NCBI RefSeq assembly: GCF_008330945.1
Contig: NZ_CP043489.1
Coordinates: 434,001 to 498,000 of the forward strand
Direction of reading: 5' to 3'
Length of the DNA: 64,000 bases
From: Labrys sp. KNU-23
GTDB lineage: Bacteria > Pseudomonadota > Alphaproteobacteria > Rhizobiales > Labraceae
Shown: in pieces, positions 8,801 through 18,001 of the stretch
Layout of the letters: every line of letters starts with the position of its first letter
Position numbering within the stretch: position 1 is the first letter of the stretch
Made by a program: the position numbers and the translations under genes
The notes under the pieces: generated by a model
The model's database searches: none
Seen by the model: only the letters and a program-made list of their open reading frames with translations
What the model was told of the DNA's origin: nothing

Positions 8801-10956
8801 TCTGGCGTCTGCACCAGACGATAGACGGCGCCATGTGGCAGGTTGTCGACAAGGGAGCTGAGCTGGGCTTCCAGTTCCTTGCTCTCGGTGATGTCACGCA
8901 TGAGCCAGATGGCATGGTCCCCGACTTGGGCCGCAGCCACTTCGGCCAGGCGCAGCGCCCCGTCCTTGCGATAGAAACTGTGCTGTCCGGTGCGGTGGGC
9001 GCTGGCCCCCCGATCGCCGGAGGTCTCCGCAGTGAGAGCATCGAACAGATCGCCGTCAAAATGCCTGGACCATGCGTCGGGCCTCGACAGCTCTTCCCGT
9101 CCGTAGCCGGTGAGTTCCTCGGCCGCGCGATTGACCAGGATACCCTCATCCGTCACGAAAACAGCGCCGATCGGCAGATTTTCCATCATCTCCGATAGCC
9201 ACCTGACGCGCGCCGACAGCTCCATTTCGATCTGCTTGCGCGCGGTGATGTCGGTGTGGGTTCCGATGATGCGCAGGGGCGAACCATCCTCGGCATGTTC
9301 GATGGCCTTGCCGCGATCGAGAATCGTGCGCCACGAGCCATCCTTGGCCCGCATGCGCAGCTCAATGACGAAATCGGCGGCCTCGCCGCGCAGATGCCGT
9401 TCCACTGCATGCCAGCTCGCCGGCAGGTCGTCCGGGTGGATGCGGCCCACGAACTCGTTGAGTGTCGGCCCGATTTCTTCCTCGGCATGCCCCAGCATCG
9501 CCTTCCATTGCCGGGAGTAGAAGACGTAGCCGGTGCGCAGGTCCCAGTCCCACAATCCGTCACCCGCGCCATTGACCGCAAATTCCCAACGCGCCTCGCT
9601 GTGCCGCAAGGCTGCCTCGGTGGCGCGAACGTCCGTGACGTCGCGTGAAACGCCGATCAGGCCGATCACCTTGCCATTCTCGTCGCGCCTCGGAACCTTG
9701 GTGACGAAAAAATAGCGCCGGGTGCCATTGACGATGAAAGTCTCCTCCATCGTCACGGCTTTGCCGGCCGCCATGATCTCTCGATCGATCTGCAGGATAC
9801 GGGCAGCATTTTCCGGATCGACCACCGCTGTCAGATCTCGATTCATAATCTCGGCCGCAGGCCGGGCCAGGAATCGGGCCGTCGCCTGATTGAGCATCAC
9901 GAACCGGCCTTCGAGGTCCTTCAGGAAAATGGCATCCGTAGTGCCGTCAAAGACCGTCTGCAGCAAATCGGTGGTCTTGCGCAGTTCGGCCGTGCGCTCG
10001 GCGACCCTGGCCTCGAGCCCCGCATTGAGGCGGCGGATGGCATTCTCGGCCTCGACTCGCTCACTGATGTTGCGCACGGTGGCAAAGAACGTCTTCCTGC
10101 CCTGATAGAGATGACAGGAAAGCCGGACTTCGACCGGAAAAAGCGAACCATCCTTGCGGCGATGCTTGGCGTAGAGCGTCGTCGCGACACCGGGCTCGGC
10201 GCCGGCCCACACTTGCCTGGCCCATTCCAGATCGAAATCCGCGACGATGTCGGGCACCGACATCTGCAGCAGCTCTTCCCTTGTGAAACCGGTACTGAGG
10301 GTCACGTGATGGTTGACGTCGAGGAATCTGCCCTGGTCGTCATGGACGAAGAAATCGTCGGCCACATGTTCCAGGAGCAAACTGAAACGATTGTCGCCAA
10401 GCCGCTTTTCGGTTTCGATCCGTTTGCCGTCTCGCTGAACGTCGCCTCCACTCAGGAACAGCCGTCTCACATCGTGCTCGATCTCGTTCCGAAAACGGAC
10501 GAGCAGGTGCTGATAGGCGGTCGAGAACCCGGCCTCGCCTTCCTTTTGAACCACCAGCGTGCCGAAGATCTCGCCCTTCGGCCCATGGATCGGCGTGCCG
10601 AGGAAGGCCTGCCCTGCCGCAATGTCTATCACGATCCCCGCTTGTCGATCATTCCGGCCGGAAACGTCGGGCACTTGCGCACCGGCATCGCGTACAACCG
10701 TCTCGCTGAAGTGCTGCAATGCGGTCAGGCCCTGCACCGCGTCGGGACGAGAGGCATTCGCGTCTCCTCGGCTGGCAACGACGATCTCGCCGCCTTGGCC
10801 GCCCCCTCGTGTGACAAGTGCGACTGCATTCTCCAAAAGCCCGGCAAGGGCATCGGCGGCGGCGGCCCATCCCTCGATGACGGCCGCAGGAACAGCCGGC
10901 TTGATCTTGCCTTCGCCATCCGCCTGCAGGTCGCTGCATCCCACCTTCGAAGACAT
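5800..10956 (-). CDS. Hybrid sensor histidine kinase: GAF, six PAS, HisKA, HATPase, two REC, HPt
   Basis: A 1718-residue multi-step phosphorelay kinase with no obvious membrane segment. Order: GAF-like region (about 30-170), six PAS domains (starting near 190, 330, 455, 590, 705 and 830), HisKA with His975 in [12 protein letters not shown], HATPase ([15 protein letters not shown]), receiver 1 (Asp1268, [13 protein letters not shown]), receiver 2 (Asp1420, [13 protein letters not shown]) and an HPt domain (His1571, LVHAVRGAA). The start ATG is preceded by AGGGAAGC. The C-terminus overlaps the downstream diguanylate cyclase by 4 bp, so the predicted chain is His975 to Asp1268/Asp1420 to His1571 to Asp57 of the cyclase. 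The PAS/GAF sets suggest redox, light or small-molecule sensing; the signal is unknown. A long antisense ORF inside is a shadow. Confidence 0.95.
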   Translation of the reverse strand: MSSKVGCSDLQADGEGKIKPAVPAAVIEGWAAAADALAGLLENAVALVTRGGGQGGEIVVASRGDANASRPDAVQGLTALQHFSETVVRDAGAQVPDVSGRNDRQAGIVIDIAAGQAFLGTPIHGPKGEIFGTLVVQKEGEAGFSTAYQHLLVRFRNEIEHDVRRLFLSGGDVQRDGKRIETEKRLGDNRFSLLLEHVADDFFVHDDQGRFLDVNHHVTLSTGFTREELLQMSVPDIVADFDLEWARQVWAGAEPGVATTLYAKHRRKDGSLFPVEVRLSCHLYQGRKTFFATVRNISERVEAENAIRRLNAGLEARVAERTAELRKTTDLLQTVFDGTTDAIFLKDLEGRFVMLNQATARFLARPAAEIMNRDLTAVVDPENAARILQIDREIMAAGKAVTMEETFIVNGTRRYFFVTKVPRRDENGKVIGLIGVSRDVTDVRATEAALRHSEARWEFAVNGAGDGLWDWDLRTGYVFYSRQWKAMLGHAEEEIGPTLNEFVGRIHPDDLPASWHAVERHLRGEAADFVIELRMRAKDGSWRTILDRGKAIEHAEDGSPLRIIGTHTDITARKQIEMELSARVRWLSEMMENLPIGAVFVTDEGILVNRAAEELTGYGREELSRPDAWSRHFDGDLFDALTAETSGDRGASAHRTGQHSFYRKDGALRLAEVAAAQVGDHAIWLMRDITESKELEAQLSSLVDNLPHGAVYRLVQTPEGKLSLPYVSAGILALTGVPAGEIMERRGAFVQTIHEDDLPRYNAMLEDSLSRGSIFDCQFRSRTRDGRILWLHCRSAPRYQADGTVIWDGVMQDITARKQAEDLIVALKERMELAIKVGGVGIWDMNAQEQKYIWDEQMYALYGLEHDAFDGSLERWLSFLHPDDVDRVLAQWQEAIGKTGAFESEFRIVHPDGAVRHIRGQAEVFRAENGSVLRALGINQDVTEERRTAQALIQARKAAEAAQAAKGEFLAVMSHEIRTPMNTVLGMTRLALQAERDPRQRNYLDKISASAQTLTSILNDILDYSKIEAGKLELEESEFRLEAVLESVSAVTAMKAEEKGIEIIYAVAPDVPSRLVGDSLRLGQVLINLVNNAVKFTHKGEIVVSVDARPAAGPNAVRLQFAVQDTGIGLDADQVAGLFQAFAQAEKHVSRKYGGTGLGLAICKRLVEGMNGQIWVSSTPGKGSTFYFTVELRSPQRSASQDGALRSGELKGKRVLIVDDNASSRETLAGMVRDFGMESQAVGSGKAALAALNQACEQGRSFEVVLMDWRMPGMDGLETAGRIRTDAKLKSTPAVLMVTAYGREEVLRRAEQLGLHGVLIKPVTVSVMFNTIVGVFHDAATKASVVTNDEVAEIVLPQAQDEILAALAGRHILVVDDNAFNREVVGDFLQLAGMQVDTAVNGRDALAKLETATYDAVLMDVHMPEMDGLTATRRIRAQKRWASLPLIALTAQALTKDREASLAAGMNAHLTKPIDEMALYRTLMELLPPAILSPGVDEARLSDFAEEDDEERASARVGGVDLSAARRRLGGSHERLQRLLQGFVRDFSEAPAQLDRYASQRDAGAIAALVHAVRGAASYLDAHALCAAAADIEEISRRGDLDELRVLLPAFRDDLASLLGQLDRLAVLSAGQEEKPGHDDLRKVLELIATADPLLQSGDYAAYAILDQIVAELSGTAEAERAKAILGHFEELELAEAAALLQQLNADLDQQVFERYRE

Positions 10957-11149
10957 GCCTGCTTCCCTCTGAAACGCGCTGCGTAGAGAAGCCGTCCATC
11001 ACACAGGGACAATGCCGTCGCCAATCGGCGTGACACCGCGCCGCCGTCACCTGGTGCAGAGTGCGTTCAGACCTGAACCCACTTGCTTCGGTTTCTAGTA
11101 TGGATGCGTCCCTGCGATTCCAGGCTGTTCTCTCGAATCGCCAAACGCT

Positions 11150-12307
11150 TTAGCTCCCCAAAGTCCTGAGCCAGCGCTCGAACGAGGGCAGGCCGTCGGT
11201 ATCCTGAGCACCCTCTTTCATCAGACGGCTCGGCGCGGGAGCGCTACGCGCCTGGCGCGGACTGTAGCCGAACTCCCGACTGAAAGCGCGGCTGAAATCG
11301 GCTGCCGATGCAAAGCCGAAACTGTCGGCAATTTCCGCGATCAAGCGGCGATCCGAGGAATCGCTGAGCGCGGCATGGGCAGCGAGCAGGCGTTGTTTCT
11401 GGATATAGTGAACCACGCCGCCGCTCGGTTCGAACAACTGGTAGAGATGCGTGCGCGATATGCCGAGCTCCCGGCACAACAAATCGGGGGTAATGGTAGC
11501 TGTCTGCAGATTGTTGCGAATGAAGCGCCGGGCACGTTCCATGGGCGCCACTGCCCCGTGCTTGCTGGCCGCCGCCACGCGCTCTTCGGTCGAGGCCACG
11601 CAGGCCAGGACCATGTCCCTGGTGGCATTGACGACACCAGGCAGATCTTCCTTGCTGAACTCGCTCAGCCGCGCCTCCACGCTGTCGACATGACTGACCA
11701 GCAAGCCGGCAAGATTGCGCGACAAAATCCGATTGTTGTCGGCATCGAGAATAGCTGTCGAATCGGCGAAGAGATCGCGCGGCAAATAGAGAGTCAGGCT
11801 CTGTGATTCGAGCATTCTGCCGCGGAAAGCATGGCCGAGGGAGTGGATCTCGACCGTTCCCGGCTGGCTCTCGGCGACACGTCCTCCAACCTCGGTCCAC
11901 GACTTTCCCGCGCGCCTGAATATGACCACCCAATGATCGACAAGACTGGAGCGAAGCTTGGTCGCGGAGCGATGATAGCTGTGGGCGGACGCTTTCTGCT
12001 GAACGACCAGCATGCCGCCGAGATTCCACGCAATCTGGCGCGCAGAAAACCCCTGCTCCGCCGTCATGCCATCGGGCAGCGTCAGATCGGCAAGTGGCGC
12101 ATTGAGCGCTTGCCAGGCATCGAACTGTTCACGCGGCGGAAATGCCTCCGTCGAAAAAATCAGGGGCGTCAGAGCTGGCGGTAGAGGCGGATTGTCATTT
12201 TGCTGAGAATTGGGTTGCCGCGACCAACGACGGCGCTCCTTGCCGGGGCGCGGGGCCGAGGCGCCGGTAGCCGGCTGCTTGTCGTTGCGGGACGCGCCAT
12301 CGTCCAT
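11150..12307 (-). CDS. AraC-family transcriptional regulator
   Basis: 385-residue regulator. The N-terminal half resembles the AraC-binding-like ligand domain found in many proteobacterial regulators (FPPREQFDAW, then VVIFRRAGKSWTEV and GTVEIHSLGHAFRG). The C-terminal two-HTH AraC domain includes LCRELGISRTHLYQLF and SFGFASAADFSRAF, then YSPRQAR. The first 45 residues are low-complexity and polar. Start ATG 12307 has AGGAAA about 8 nt upstream. It lies between the kinase operon and the second CsgD-like regulator on the opposite strand. No ligand or target can be assigned. Confidence 0.85.
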   Translation of the reverse strand: MDDGASRNDKQPATGASAPRPGKERRRWSRQPNSQQNDNPPLPPALTPLIFSTEAFPPREQFDAWQALNAPLADLTLPDGMTAEQGFSARQIAWNLGGMLVVQQKASAHSYHRSATKLRSSLVDHWVVIFRRAGKSWTEVGGRVAESQPGTVEIHSLGHAFRGRMLESQSLTLYLPRDLFADSTAILDADNNRILSRNLAGLLVSHVDSVEARLSEFSKEDLPGVVNATRDMVLACVASTEERVAAASKHGAVAPMERARRFIRNNLQTATITPDLLCRELGISRTHLYQLFEPSGGVVHYIQKQRLLAAHAALSDSSDRRLIAEIADSFGFASAADFSRAFSREFGYSPRQARSAPAPSRLMKEGAQDTDGLPSFERWLRTLGS

Positions 12308-12894
12308 TCTGCTTTCCTCGCTTTCGCGGCAGGCTCACGCAAATCGGGAGCTCACATATCGTGCCGGCGGCGCCTCGAGGTGGCCGCCGCAGCTGTTATT
12401 ATGAACAACAAAGGAAATCTTCAAAAGAGACTTTTCAACGCGCTTTACCCCTCCTCATTTACCTTATGCACAAGTGGATTGCCGGTTCCCGCCTGTTGCA
12501 CGAACCGACATGTCGCACGGTAAGGTCGCGCCATGCCTGAGGGGATATTTCATAAAATCATACCGTTCCACGGATCTTTCGCAGAATTTCGGACCAATTA
12601 TACAGAGGCCTATCTCCAGCGCAAATTCCGCCCGCGCCGCCGGCATGCGTGCTCAGGCTGTGACGACATATAAGGCAAAAGGGCTCGAAGCCCTGATCCC
12701 TGGCGCAACTCTCGCAAGGGCAAGACGTATGGGGCCATACGCCGTTGGAGTCACGTCTCTACCACGTCCGGAGCAGATTGCCTCGGAATTTGTACTCATT
12801 GCTATGTCTGCGGACTCCGAGCTAACGACCAAATCATCGATCTCGCATAACTTGCCCCTTAGTCAGCATAGTACCAACACGTCGCGGATTGAAC
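12308..12894. other. Intergenic region between divergent regulators
   Basis: About 590 bp that separate the divergent AraC and LuxR genes and must hold both promoters. One clear palindrome is seen at 12726-12741. The plus-strand ORF 12474-12989 overlaps the LuxR start in another frame and has no domain or ribosome binding site, so it is not called. Confidence 0.5.
12726..12741. promoter_or_regulatory. Inverted repeat upstream of LuxR paralog 2
   Basis: CGTATGG (12726-12732) and CCATACG (12735-12741) form perfect 7-bp arms with a 2-nt spacer, about 155 bp before the LuxR start. It is a candidate operator for an unidentified dimeric regulator. Confidence 0.35.
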
Positions 12895-13686
12895 ATGAAC
12901 ATCGCCCTCACAGACGCTTCCACCATCCTCGACAGGCGGCGCCCCCTGCAGTACCAACGCGACAGGCGCGCCTTCGATGGGGGCGGTGATGAAGCCCTGT
13001 CCGCCCGCAAGGACAAGGACAGCGCGGCAGAAAAAGCCACGATCAGCATCATCAACGACAACACTTTCACACGCGATTGCCTGACCCGTTGCCTGGGTGA
13101 CGCCGTCAGCGAGTTCGAAATCCGCGCCTATGAGAGCATTCGGGAATGGCAGGATGCAGCGGCAAAAACCGCCACGCCGATCATCCTTCTGTGCGCAACC
13201 GGGCGTCAGGCGACCGAAACCGCGCTCCATCAGGGCTTGGATGCCATTCTGCAGGTGGCAGCCGATGCGAGGGTCATCGTGATCTCCGACGTCGAGGATC
13301 CCTCCGGCATGGTCGCCGCGTTGGAACGCGGCGCCAAGGGCTATGTACCGATGAGCCTGGATCTCGACGTCACCATCGGCGCCGTCAATCTCGTGAATGT
13401 CGGCGGCACGTTCATTCCTGCCAGCAGCCTGCTGTCCGTTCGTGGCGCCAGTTCGCCCGCGGCCGAAGTCAAGCCGCAAAGGCGCGCCTCCGCCTTGCTG
13501 ACCGAGCGGCAATTGACCGTGCTTGAAAATCTTCGCAAGGGCGACCCGAACAAGGTCATCGCCCATAAGCTCAACATGAGCGAATGCACCGTAAAGGTGC
13601 ACGTGCGAAACATGATGAAGAAGATTCAGGCTCGCAACAGAACCGAACTCGTCTGCATGACCAGCGAGCTCTTTCAGTCACCGTAG
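12895..13686 (+). CDS. CsgD-like LuxR-family regulator with degenerate receiver (paralog 2)
   Basis: 263-residue regulator: a variable N-terminus of about 45 residues, receiver-like domain (ISIINDNTFTRDCLTRCL, ALERGAKGYVPMS), then a GerE HTH (TERQLTVLENLRKGDPNK, MSECTVKVHVRNMMKK). Where a true receiver has its phosphoacceptor Asp, this protein has IILLCATGRQ, and the switch lysine after GAKGY is replaced by PMS. The acidic pair is reduced to INDN. The protein is therefore likely controlled by abundance, ligand or partner rather than phosphorylation. ATG 12895 is preferred over the TTG six bases earlier. Closest in the window to the paralogs at 17.2 and 36.0 kb. A small hairpin, CGACAA-GAGA-TTGTCG (13690-13705), follows the stop. 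Confidence 0.85.
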   Translation: MNIALTDASTILDRRRPLQYQRDRRAFDGGGDEALSARKDKDSAAEKATISIINDNTFTRDCLTRCLGDAVSEFEIRAYESIREWQDAAAKTATPIILLCATGRQATETALHQGLDAILQVAADARVIVISDVEDPSGMVAALERGAKGYVPMSLDLDVTIGAVNLVNVGGTFIPASSLLSVRGASSPAAEVKPQRRASALLTERQLTVLENLRKGDPNKVIAHKLNMSECTVKVHVRNMMKKIQARNRTELVCMTSELFQSP

Positions 13687-13878
13687 GCACGACAAGAGAT
13701 TGTCGAAAGTTGGTGACCACCGGCACAGGAAATATCGAATAACCTGACAAACGCTGCTCTGATCTCGGATTCTGATGCATCCAATGTCGATCGCCGATGA
13801 AATCTTAACAAGATCACTGGAGTGCTATAGCATCATTGACGACCTCAATTGCGATATCTGCTGCACCGAGGCGCACCA

Positions 13879-16143
13879 ATGATCGTCAGGCACGACAAGG
13901 ATACATTGGAAAGAAGCATGCCACTTACGCGTGACAGAGGCATTCAGCTCCTCGGCCGTTCGGTTCAGGAGAGCGACAAGGCAGTTGCGGTCCTCAACGC
14001 TCGGCGCGAAATTGTCTGGATCAACCCCAGCTTCACCAAGATGCTCGGATATCAATCCGAGGATGTGATCGGCCGCCCGCTCACTTCGGTGCTCATCAGC
14101 AAGGTCACCCCCTCGGCAGTCCGCCTCAGCCTCGAGCGGCTCGTCAACGCCAAGCGCGGCGGCCTGGAAGAGATCAACGGCCGTGACAAATTCGGCAACG
14201 AAATCACGCTGCTGATCTATACCGATCATATTCGCGACATTGACGAGAACGTCACCGAGACGATCGTCACCATTCACAGCAACACCCCTGCGCGAATGAT
14301 CCAGACGCTCCAGAACAATGTGCTGGAGGAGTTGGTATCCGGCGCCTCGCTGGAAAGCGTATCGGAATTCATCTGCAAGAAAGCCGAATTCATTACGCGA
14401 GACGTCATCTCGACCATTCTGAGGGTGGACCAGAATGGCCTGCTCCGTCCCCTCGCCGCTCCAAGCCTGCCCCAATATTACTCGGACGCTCTGGACGGGA
14501 TCGCGATCGGTCCCAGCGTCGGCTCCTGTGGGACGGCAGCCTATTTCGGGGAGCCGGTGCTCGTCGACGATATCGAGACCAATCCGCTGTGGGCGCCTTA
14601 CAAGGGCCTGGCCTTGCCGCTGGGCCTGCGGGCCTGCTGGTCTGTTCCCATCAAGTTGCGAGATGGCCGGGTTGCGGGCACCTTCGCCTTCTATTTCCGT
14701 GAAAAACGTGGGCCCAGCTATCTGCACGAGGAGATCGTCACGGCCTGCGTGCATCTCTGCGCCCTGGCGATCGAGCAGCACGAGGCTAAGGAGCATATCA
14801 ATCGCCTTGCCTATTTCGATATGCTGACCGGGCTGCCCAATCGCCGCCAGATCTATCAAAAGACCAGCCAGGCGATCGCGGAAGCCAGCGAAAAGCAAGG
14901 CAAGATGGCGCTGCTGCGCCTCGACATCAAGCGCTTCAAGGACATCAACGATACGTTCGGCCATTCCACAGCCGACCAGATCCTCGGCCAGATCGCCGCC
15001 CGCCTGCAGAACCAGCTTCGGCCCGTCGACATCATCGGGCGCTTCGGCGGCGATGTCTTCGTGATCATCCTGCCGGAGGCCGACAGTGCCTACGCCACCA
15101 TGGTCGCCAGAAAGCTGGTCGATGCCGTGGCCAAACCCTTTGCGATCGCGGATCTATTGCTGCCGATCTCGATCAGCATTGGCATCAGCCTTTATCCCGA
15201 CAACGGCACTGATGTCGAAACGCTGCTGAAACGGGCCGATTCTGCCGCCTGCAAGGCCAAGACGGCCGGGCAGGAAGCGGTTTCCTTGTACGAACACGAG
15301 GTTGTAGACGGCGCGCAGGAACGGGTGATCCTGGGCGCAGCTTTGCGTGAAGCTGTCTCGCAGGGGCAATTGCGATTGCTCTATCAACCGCAGGTCAACC
15401 TCGCGGACGGTACCCTGCACGGTGTCGAAGCCCTCATTCGTTGGGCCCACCCCGTTTTGGGCGACATTTCCACCAGCCGCTTCATCATGATCGCCGAGCA
15501 GATCGGCCTGATCGACGAAATCGGCATCTGGGCGCTCAGCGAGGCCTGCCGCCAGATGGCCGTCTGGCGTGCCGCCGGCAAGCACATCCCGGCAATTTCG
15601 GTCAATCTGTCCCCCTTGCATTTCCGCAACCGTAATCTGCCTGATGTCGTGGCCCATCTGATGCGCCAATACGATCTCCCCAAGCACACCTTGATGCTGG
15701 AGATTACTGAAGGCGTGATGATGGACGATCATCCGACCACCGTGGCGACCATTGCCGCCATCCAAGCTCTCGGCGTCGGACTGTCCATGGATGATTTCGG
15801 CACCGGCTATTCGAGTTTGAGCCGCTTGACGCATGTCCCATTCTCGGAGCTGAAGATCGATCGCAGCTTCATCGAAGGGATGGTGACGGATCCGAGCGCG
15901 CTTGCCGTGGTAACGGCGATCAACAGCATCGGCCGGAGTCTCAACATCGCGGTCGTGGCTGAAGGCGTGGAAACCGAAACGCAGCAACAGATGCTGCGGG
16001 AACTGGGCTGCGAGATTGTCCAGGGCTATCTGTTGAGCCGTCCCCTGAACGCAGCCGATCTCGAGACCTGGCTGCGGGACAGGCAGGATGGCGCATCGCC
16101 GGACGCCTTGCGAAAGACCAGAGTGGAGATTTTACCTGCCTGA
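13879..16143 (+). CDS. PAS-GAF-GGDEF-EAL protein, probable c-di-GMP phosphodiesterase
   Basis: 754 residues: PAS (ESDKAVAVLNARREIVWIN, with TKMLGYQSEDVIGR), GAF (about 150-300), GGDEF, EAL. The GGDEF site is GGDVF (390-394), with DMLTGLPNRR retained. The glutamate normally needed for cyclase activity is lost, so synthesis is unlikely, although GTP binding could still regulate. The EAL domain looks complete: EALIRW (EAL at 517-519), MLEITEG, DDFGTGYSS and LKIDRSFI. The expected net activity is hydrolysis of c-di-GMP, opposing the cyclase at 4.8 kb. ATG 13879 (MIVRHDKD) is preferred to TTG 13849. It lies between two CsgD-like regulators, and a strong terminator separates it from the convergent gene on the right. 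Confidence 0.9.
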   Translation: MIVRHDKDTLERSMPLTRDRGIQLLGRSVQESDKAVAVLNARREIVWINPSFTKMLGYQSEDVIGRPLTSVLISKVTPSAVRLSLERLVNAKRGGLEEINGRDKFGNEITLLIYTDHIRDIDENVTETIVTIHSNTPARMIQTLQNNVLEELVSGASLESVSEFICKKAEFITRDVISTILRVDQNGLLRPLAAPSLPQYYSDALDGIAIGPSVGSCGTAAYFGEPVLVDDIETNPLWAPYKGLALPLGLRACWSVPIKLRDGRVAGTFAFYFREKRGPSYLHEEIVTACVHLCALAIEQHEAKEHINRLAYFDMLTGLPNRRQIYQKTSQAIAEASEKQGKMALLRLDIKRFKDINDTFGHSTADQILGQIAARLQNQLRPVDIIGRFGGDVFVIILPEADSAYATMVARKLVDAVAKPFAIADLLLPISISIGISLYPDNGTDVETLLKRADSAACKAKTAGQEAVSLYEHEVVDGAQERVILGAALREAVSQGQLRLLYQPQVNLADGTLHGVEALIRWAHPVLGDISTSRFIMIAEQIGLIDEIGIWALSEACRQMAVWRAAGKHIPAISVNLSPLHFRNRNLPDVVAHLMRQYDLPKHTLMLEITEGVMMDDHPTTVATIAAIQALGVGLSMDDFGTGYSSLSRLTHVPFSELKIDRSFIEGMVTDPSALAVVTAINSIGRSLNIAVVAEGVETETQQQMLRELGCEIVQGYLLSRPLNAADLETWLRDRQDGASPDALRKTRVEILPA

Positions 16144-16309
16144 TCCAGCTCCGCGACGAGAGCCGAGCGGTAGGGCGATGAGGAAGGCGCGGCGGCTTGC
16201 GGCAACAGGATGCAATCGCAGCCTCTGTCGCGTGCCGTCGTTTCCCGATCATGGCGCGAGCCCTGGCTCGCAGTTCCGCTGTAAGCGACAAGCCTGTCCG
16301 CCAAAACAA

Positions 16310-16343
16310 AATTGCCCCGATACCAGGTGGTATCGGGGCAATT
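16310..16343 (-). terminator. Strong terminator between convergent genes
   Basis: Perfect 15-bp stem (16310-16324 with 16329-16343) and a 4-nt loop AGGT. Read on the minus strand the stem is followed by a T-rich run (TTTGTTTT), the hallmark of intrinsic termination for the minus-strand LuxR gene ending at 16423. It may also stop plus-strand transcription from the GGDEF-EAL gene, although that side lacks a T-run. Confidence 0.85.
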
Positions 16344-16422
16344 GATCGACGCCGACGGCTAAAGCGTTTTGCGATGAAACAAGCTCGCAAGCATGAACGC
16401 ACGCCGCTTCAAACAAAGCGCC

Positions 16423-17202
16423 TCAGAACAGCTCATTGGTCAGAAAAGCGATCTCAGTGCGGTTCCGCGCCTTGATCTTGCGCATGATGTTACGGACATG
16501 CACCTTGACGGTGCATTCTCCCATATTGAGCTTGTAGGCAATGAGCTTGTTCGACTCGCCCTGGCGCAAGCGATCGATCACCTCCAGCTGCCTCTGGGTA
16601 AAGACAGTCTGCCGGGATCTGCCGCCGACCTCACTTTCCTCACTCGCTTGAGCGCCTTGAGAACGCGACGAAAGCAGGCCGCTGGCCGGCACGAAAGTAC
16701 CGCCGGCGCGCACCAGGCGAATTGCGGCGATCGCAACATCCAGATTGGAGCTCATGGCGATATAGCCCTTCGCACCCCGTTCCAGAGCAGCAACGATCTC
16801 CGTCGGCTCCTCATAATCGGAGACGAGGATGATCCTCGCATCCGGCGCTGCCTGGATCACAAGATCCAAATCGCGCCGTATCGATGTTTCCGTCGCCTTC
16901 CGCCCGGTTGCGCACAGAAGGACAATGGGCATCGTCATAGTCGGCCCAGCAGCCTCCCAATCGGCGATACGCGGATGGCCCTCCGCAACGAAATTTCCTT
17001 CGCTCGCAGCAAGACAACGCATCAGGCAGCTGCGCGAAAGAGCATTCTCATCGATGATGACGATGCGTGTCTGCAAATCCTGGTCGAGCTTGACAGAAGC
17101 GGAGTCATTTTGAGGGCTCTCGTCCAAGCGTCCCTCCCGCTTAAGCTCAACGACAGAGGAAGATGACTTCAACGGCAGCACTGAACCTACCGCAAATGGC
17201 AT
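16423..17202 (-). CDS. CsgD-like LuxR-family regulator with degenerate receiver (paralog 3)
   Basis: 259-residue regulator: receiver-like domain (IVIIDENALSRSCLMRCL, ALERGAKGYIAMS) and GerE HTH (TQRQLEVIDRLRQGESNK, MGECTVKVHVRNIMRK). As in its paralogs the phosphoacceptor strand ends IVLLCATGRK, without Asp, and the switch lysine is missing. ATG 17202 is preferred; a TTG at 17250 would add 16 residues. It ends 80 bp before a strong intrinsic terminator and so forms a monocistronic unit. It is the paralog nearest to the 3' end of the NRPS-PKS operon. Confidence 0.85.
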   Translation of the reverse strand: MPFAVGSVLPLKSSSSVVELKREGRLDESPQNDSASVKLDQDLQTRIVIIDENALSRSCLMRCLAASEGNFVAEGHPRIADWEAAGPTMTMPIVLLCATGRKATETSIRRDLDLVIQAAPDARIILVSDYEEPTEIVAALERGAKGYIAMSSNLDVAIAAIRLVRAGGTFVPASGLLSSRSQGAQASEESEVGGRSRQTVFTQRQLEVIDRLRQGESNKLIAYKLNMGECTVKVHVRNIMRKIKARNRTEIAFLTNELF

Positions 17203-18001
17203 CAAAGCTTGGCTACTCGCGGAATAATCGGTCAAAGTCTCAATCTCCAAACAAGTCGTCCGACAAATACCACACGCGTGCTTGGGACAGCAGCTCCGTG
17301 GCAGTCAAAATTCTGGCAACCAGCATGCTCAATTCCGAGCATTTTTATTCTATGCTTGAATTATAATAGCCACATGCCGCTTCTTGATGCAGCAACAGCC
17401 AAGCATAGTTTATCAAGCTACTTTACTACTATGTATCAACCTCTTTGTAAACTCCATAAGAACGCGAAGTAGCGCATGGAGTTTTGTATGATGCGTTACG
17501 TTAGACCCCAGCCCCCGTGACACCGACGTGATACTTTTAGGTGGGCAATCGGTCCAAAGTGCGGCGCCGACGTATTAGCTCGCCTTATGCCGTTGGGGAA
17601 GCACTGTGTTACCTATCGAACAAGCAAAACTGCACTCATTGCTCACAGAAGGTTCTTACTTATCCAAGGCATATGGCCTCGCGACGCAACAACCTCAAGT
17701 TACAAGTCAGCCTTACCAATTCTCACGAAACACCCTTTCATTTCAAATACTTAGAAAGAGCGCCGCTTGAAATCGTCGCGACATCTTTCATTCCAAGCTC
17801 GTTTGATTGCACTCCTTGGCCGGAGATCTTTGGAAGAATCGCCTCCTCCATTCCTGCCATCGGAGGGTCTGCCGTCGACGGCGAGGACGCTTTGGAGCCC
17901 GAACATGTCGCTTCGTGGCGATTTCGTGATCCCGGAACGCAGGTAGCGAATCACATCACCGCGTCGATCGTGGACCACGTCACGCACCGCCAGCCCTTCC
18001 C
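17203..18001. other. AT-richer gap between LuxR paralog 3 and the biosynthetic operon
   Basis: About 800 bp with clearly lower GC than the surroundings, especially 17330-17480, which includes TATAAT-like stretches. It should hold the minus-strand promoter of the LuxR gene and the 3' end of the biosynthetic operon. A plus-strand ORF (17541-18008) and a minus-strand 84-codon ORF (17751-18005, overlapping the hydrolase stop by 4 bp) are present, but neither shows a recognisable domain. The compositional shift may mark an edge of a horizontally acquired block. Confidence 0.45.

Noticed and set aside
12474..12989. 171-codon plus-strand ORF before LuxR paralog 2
   Set aside because: Overlaps the start of the real LuxR gene in another frame; no domain.
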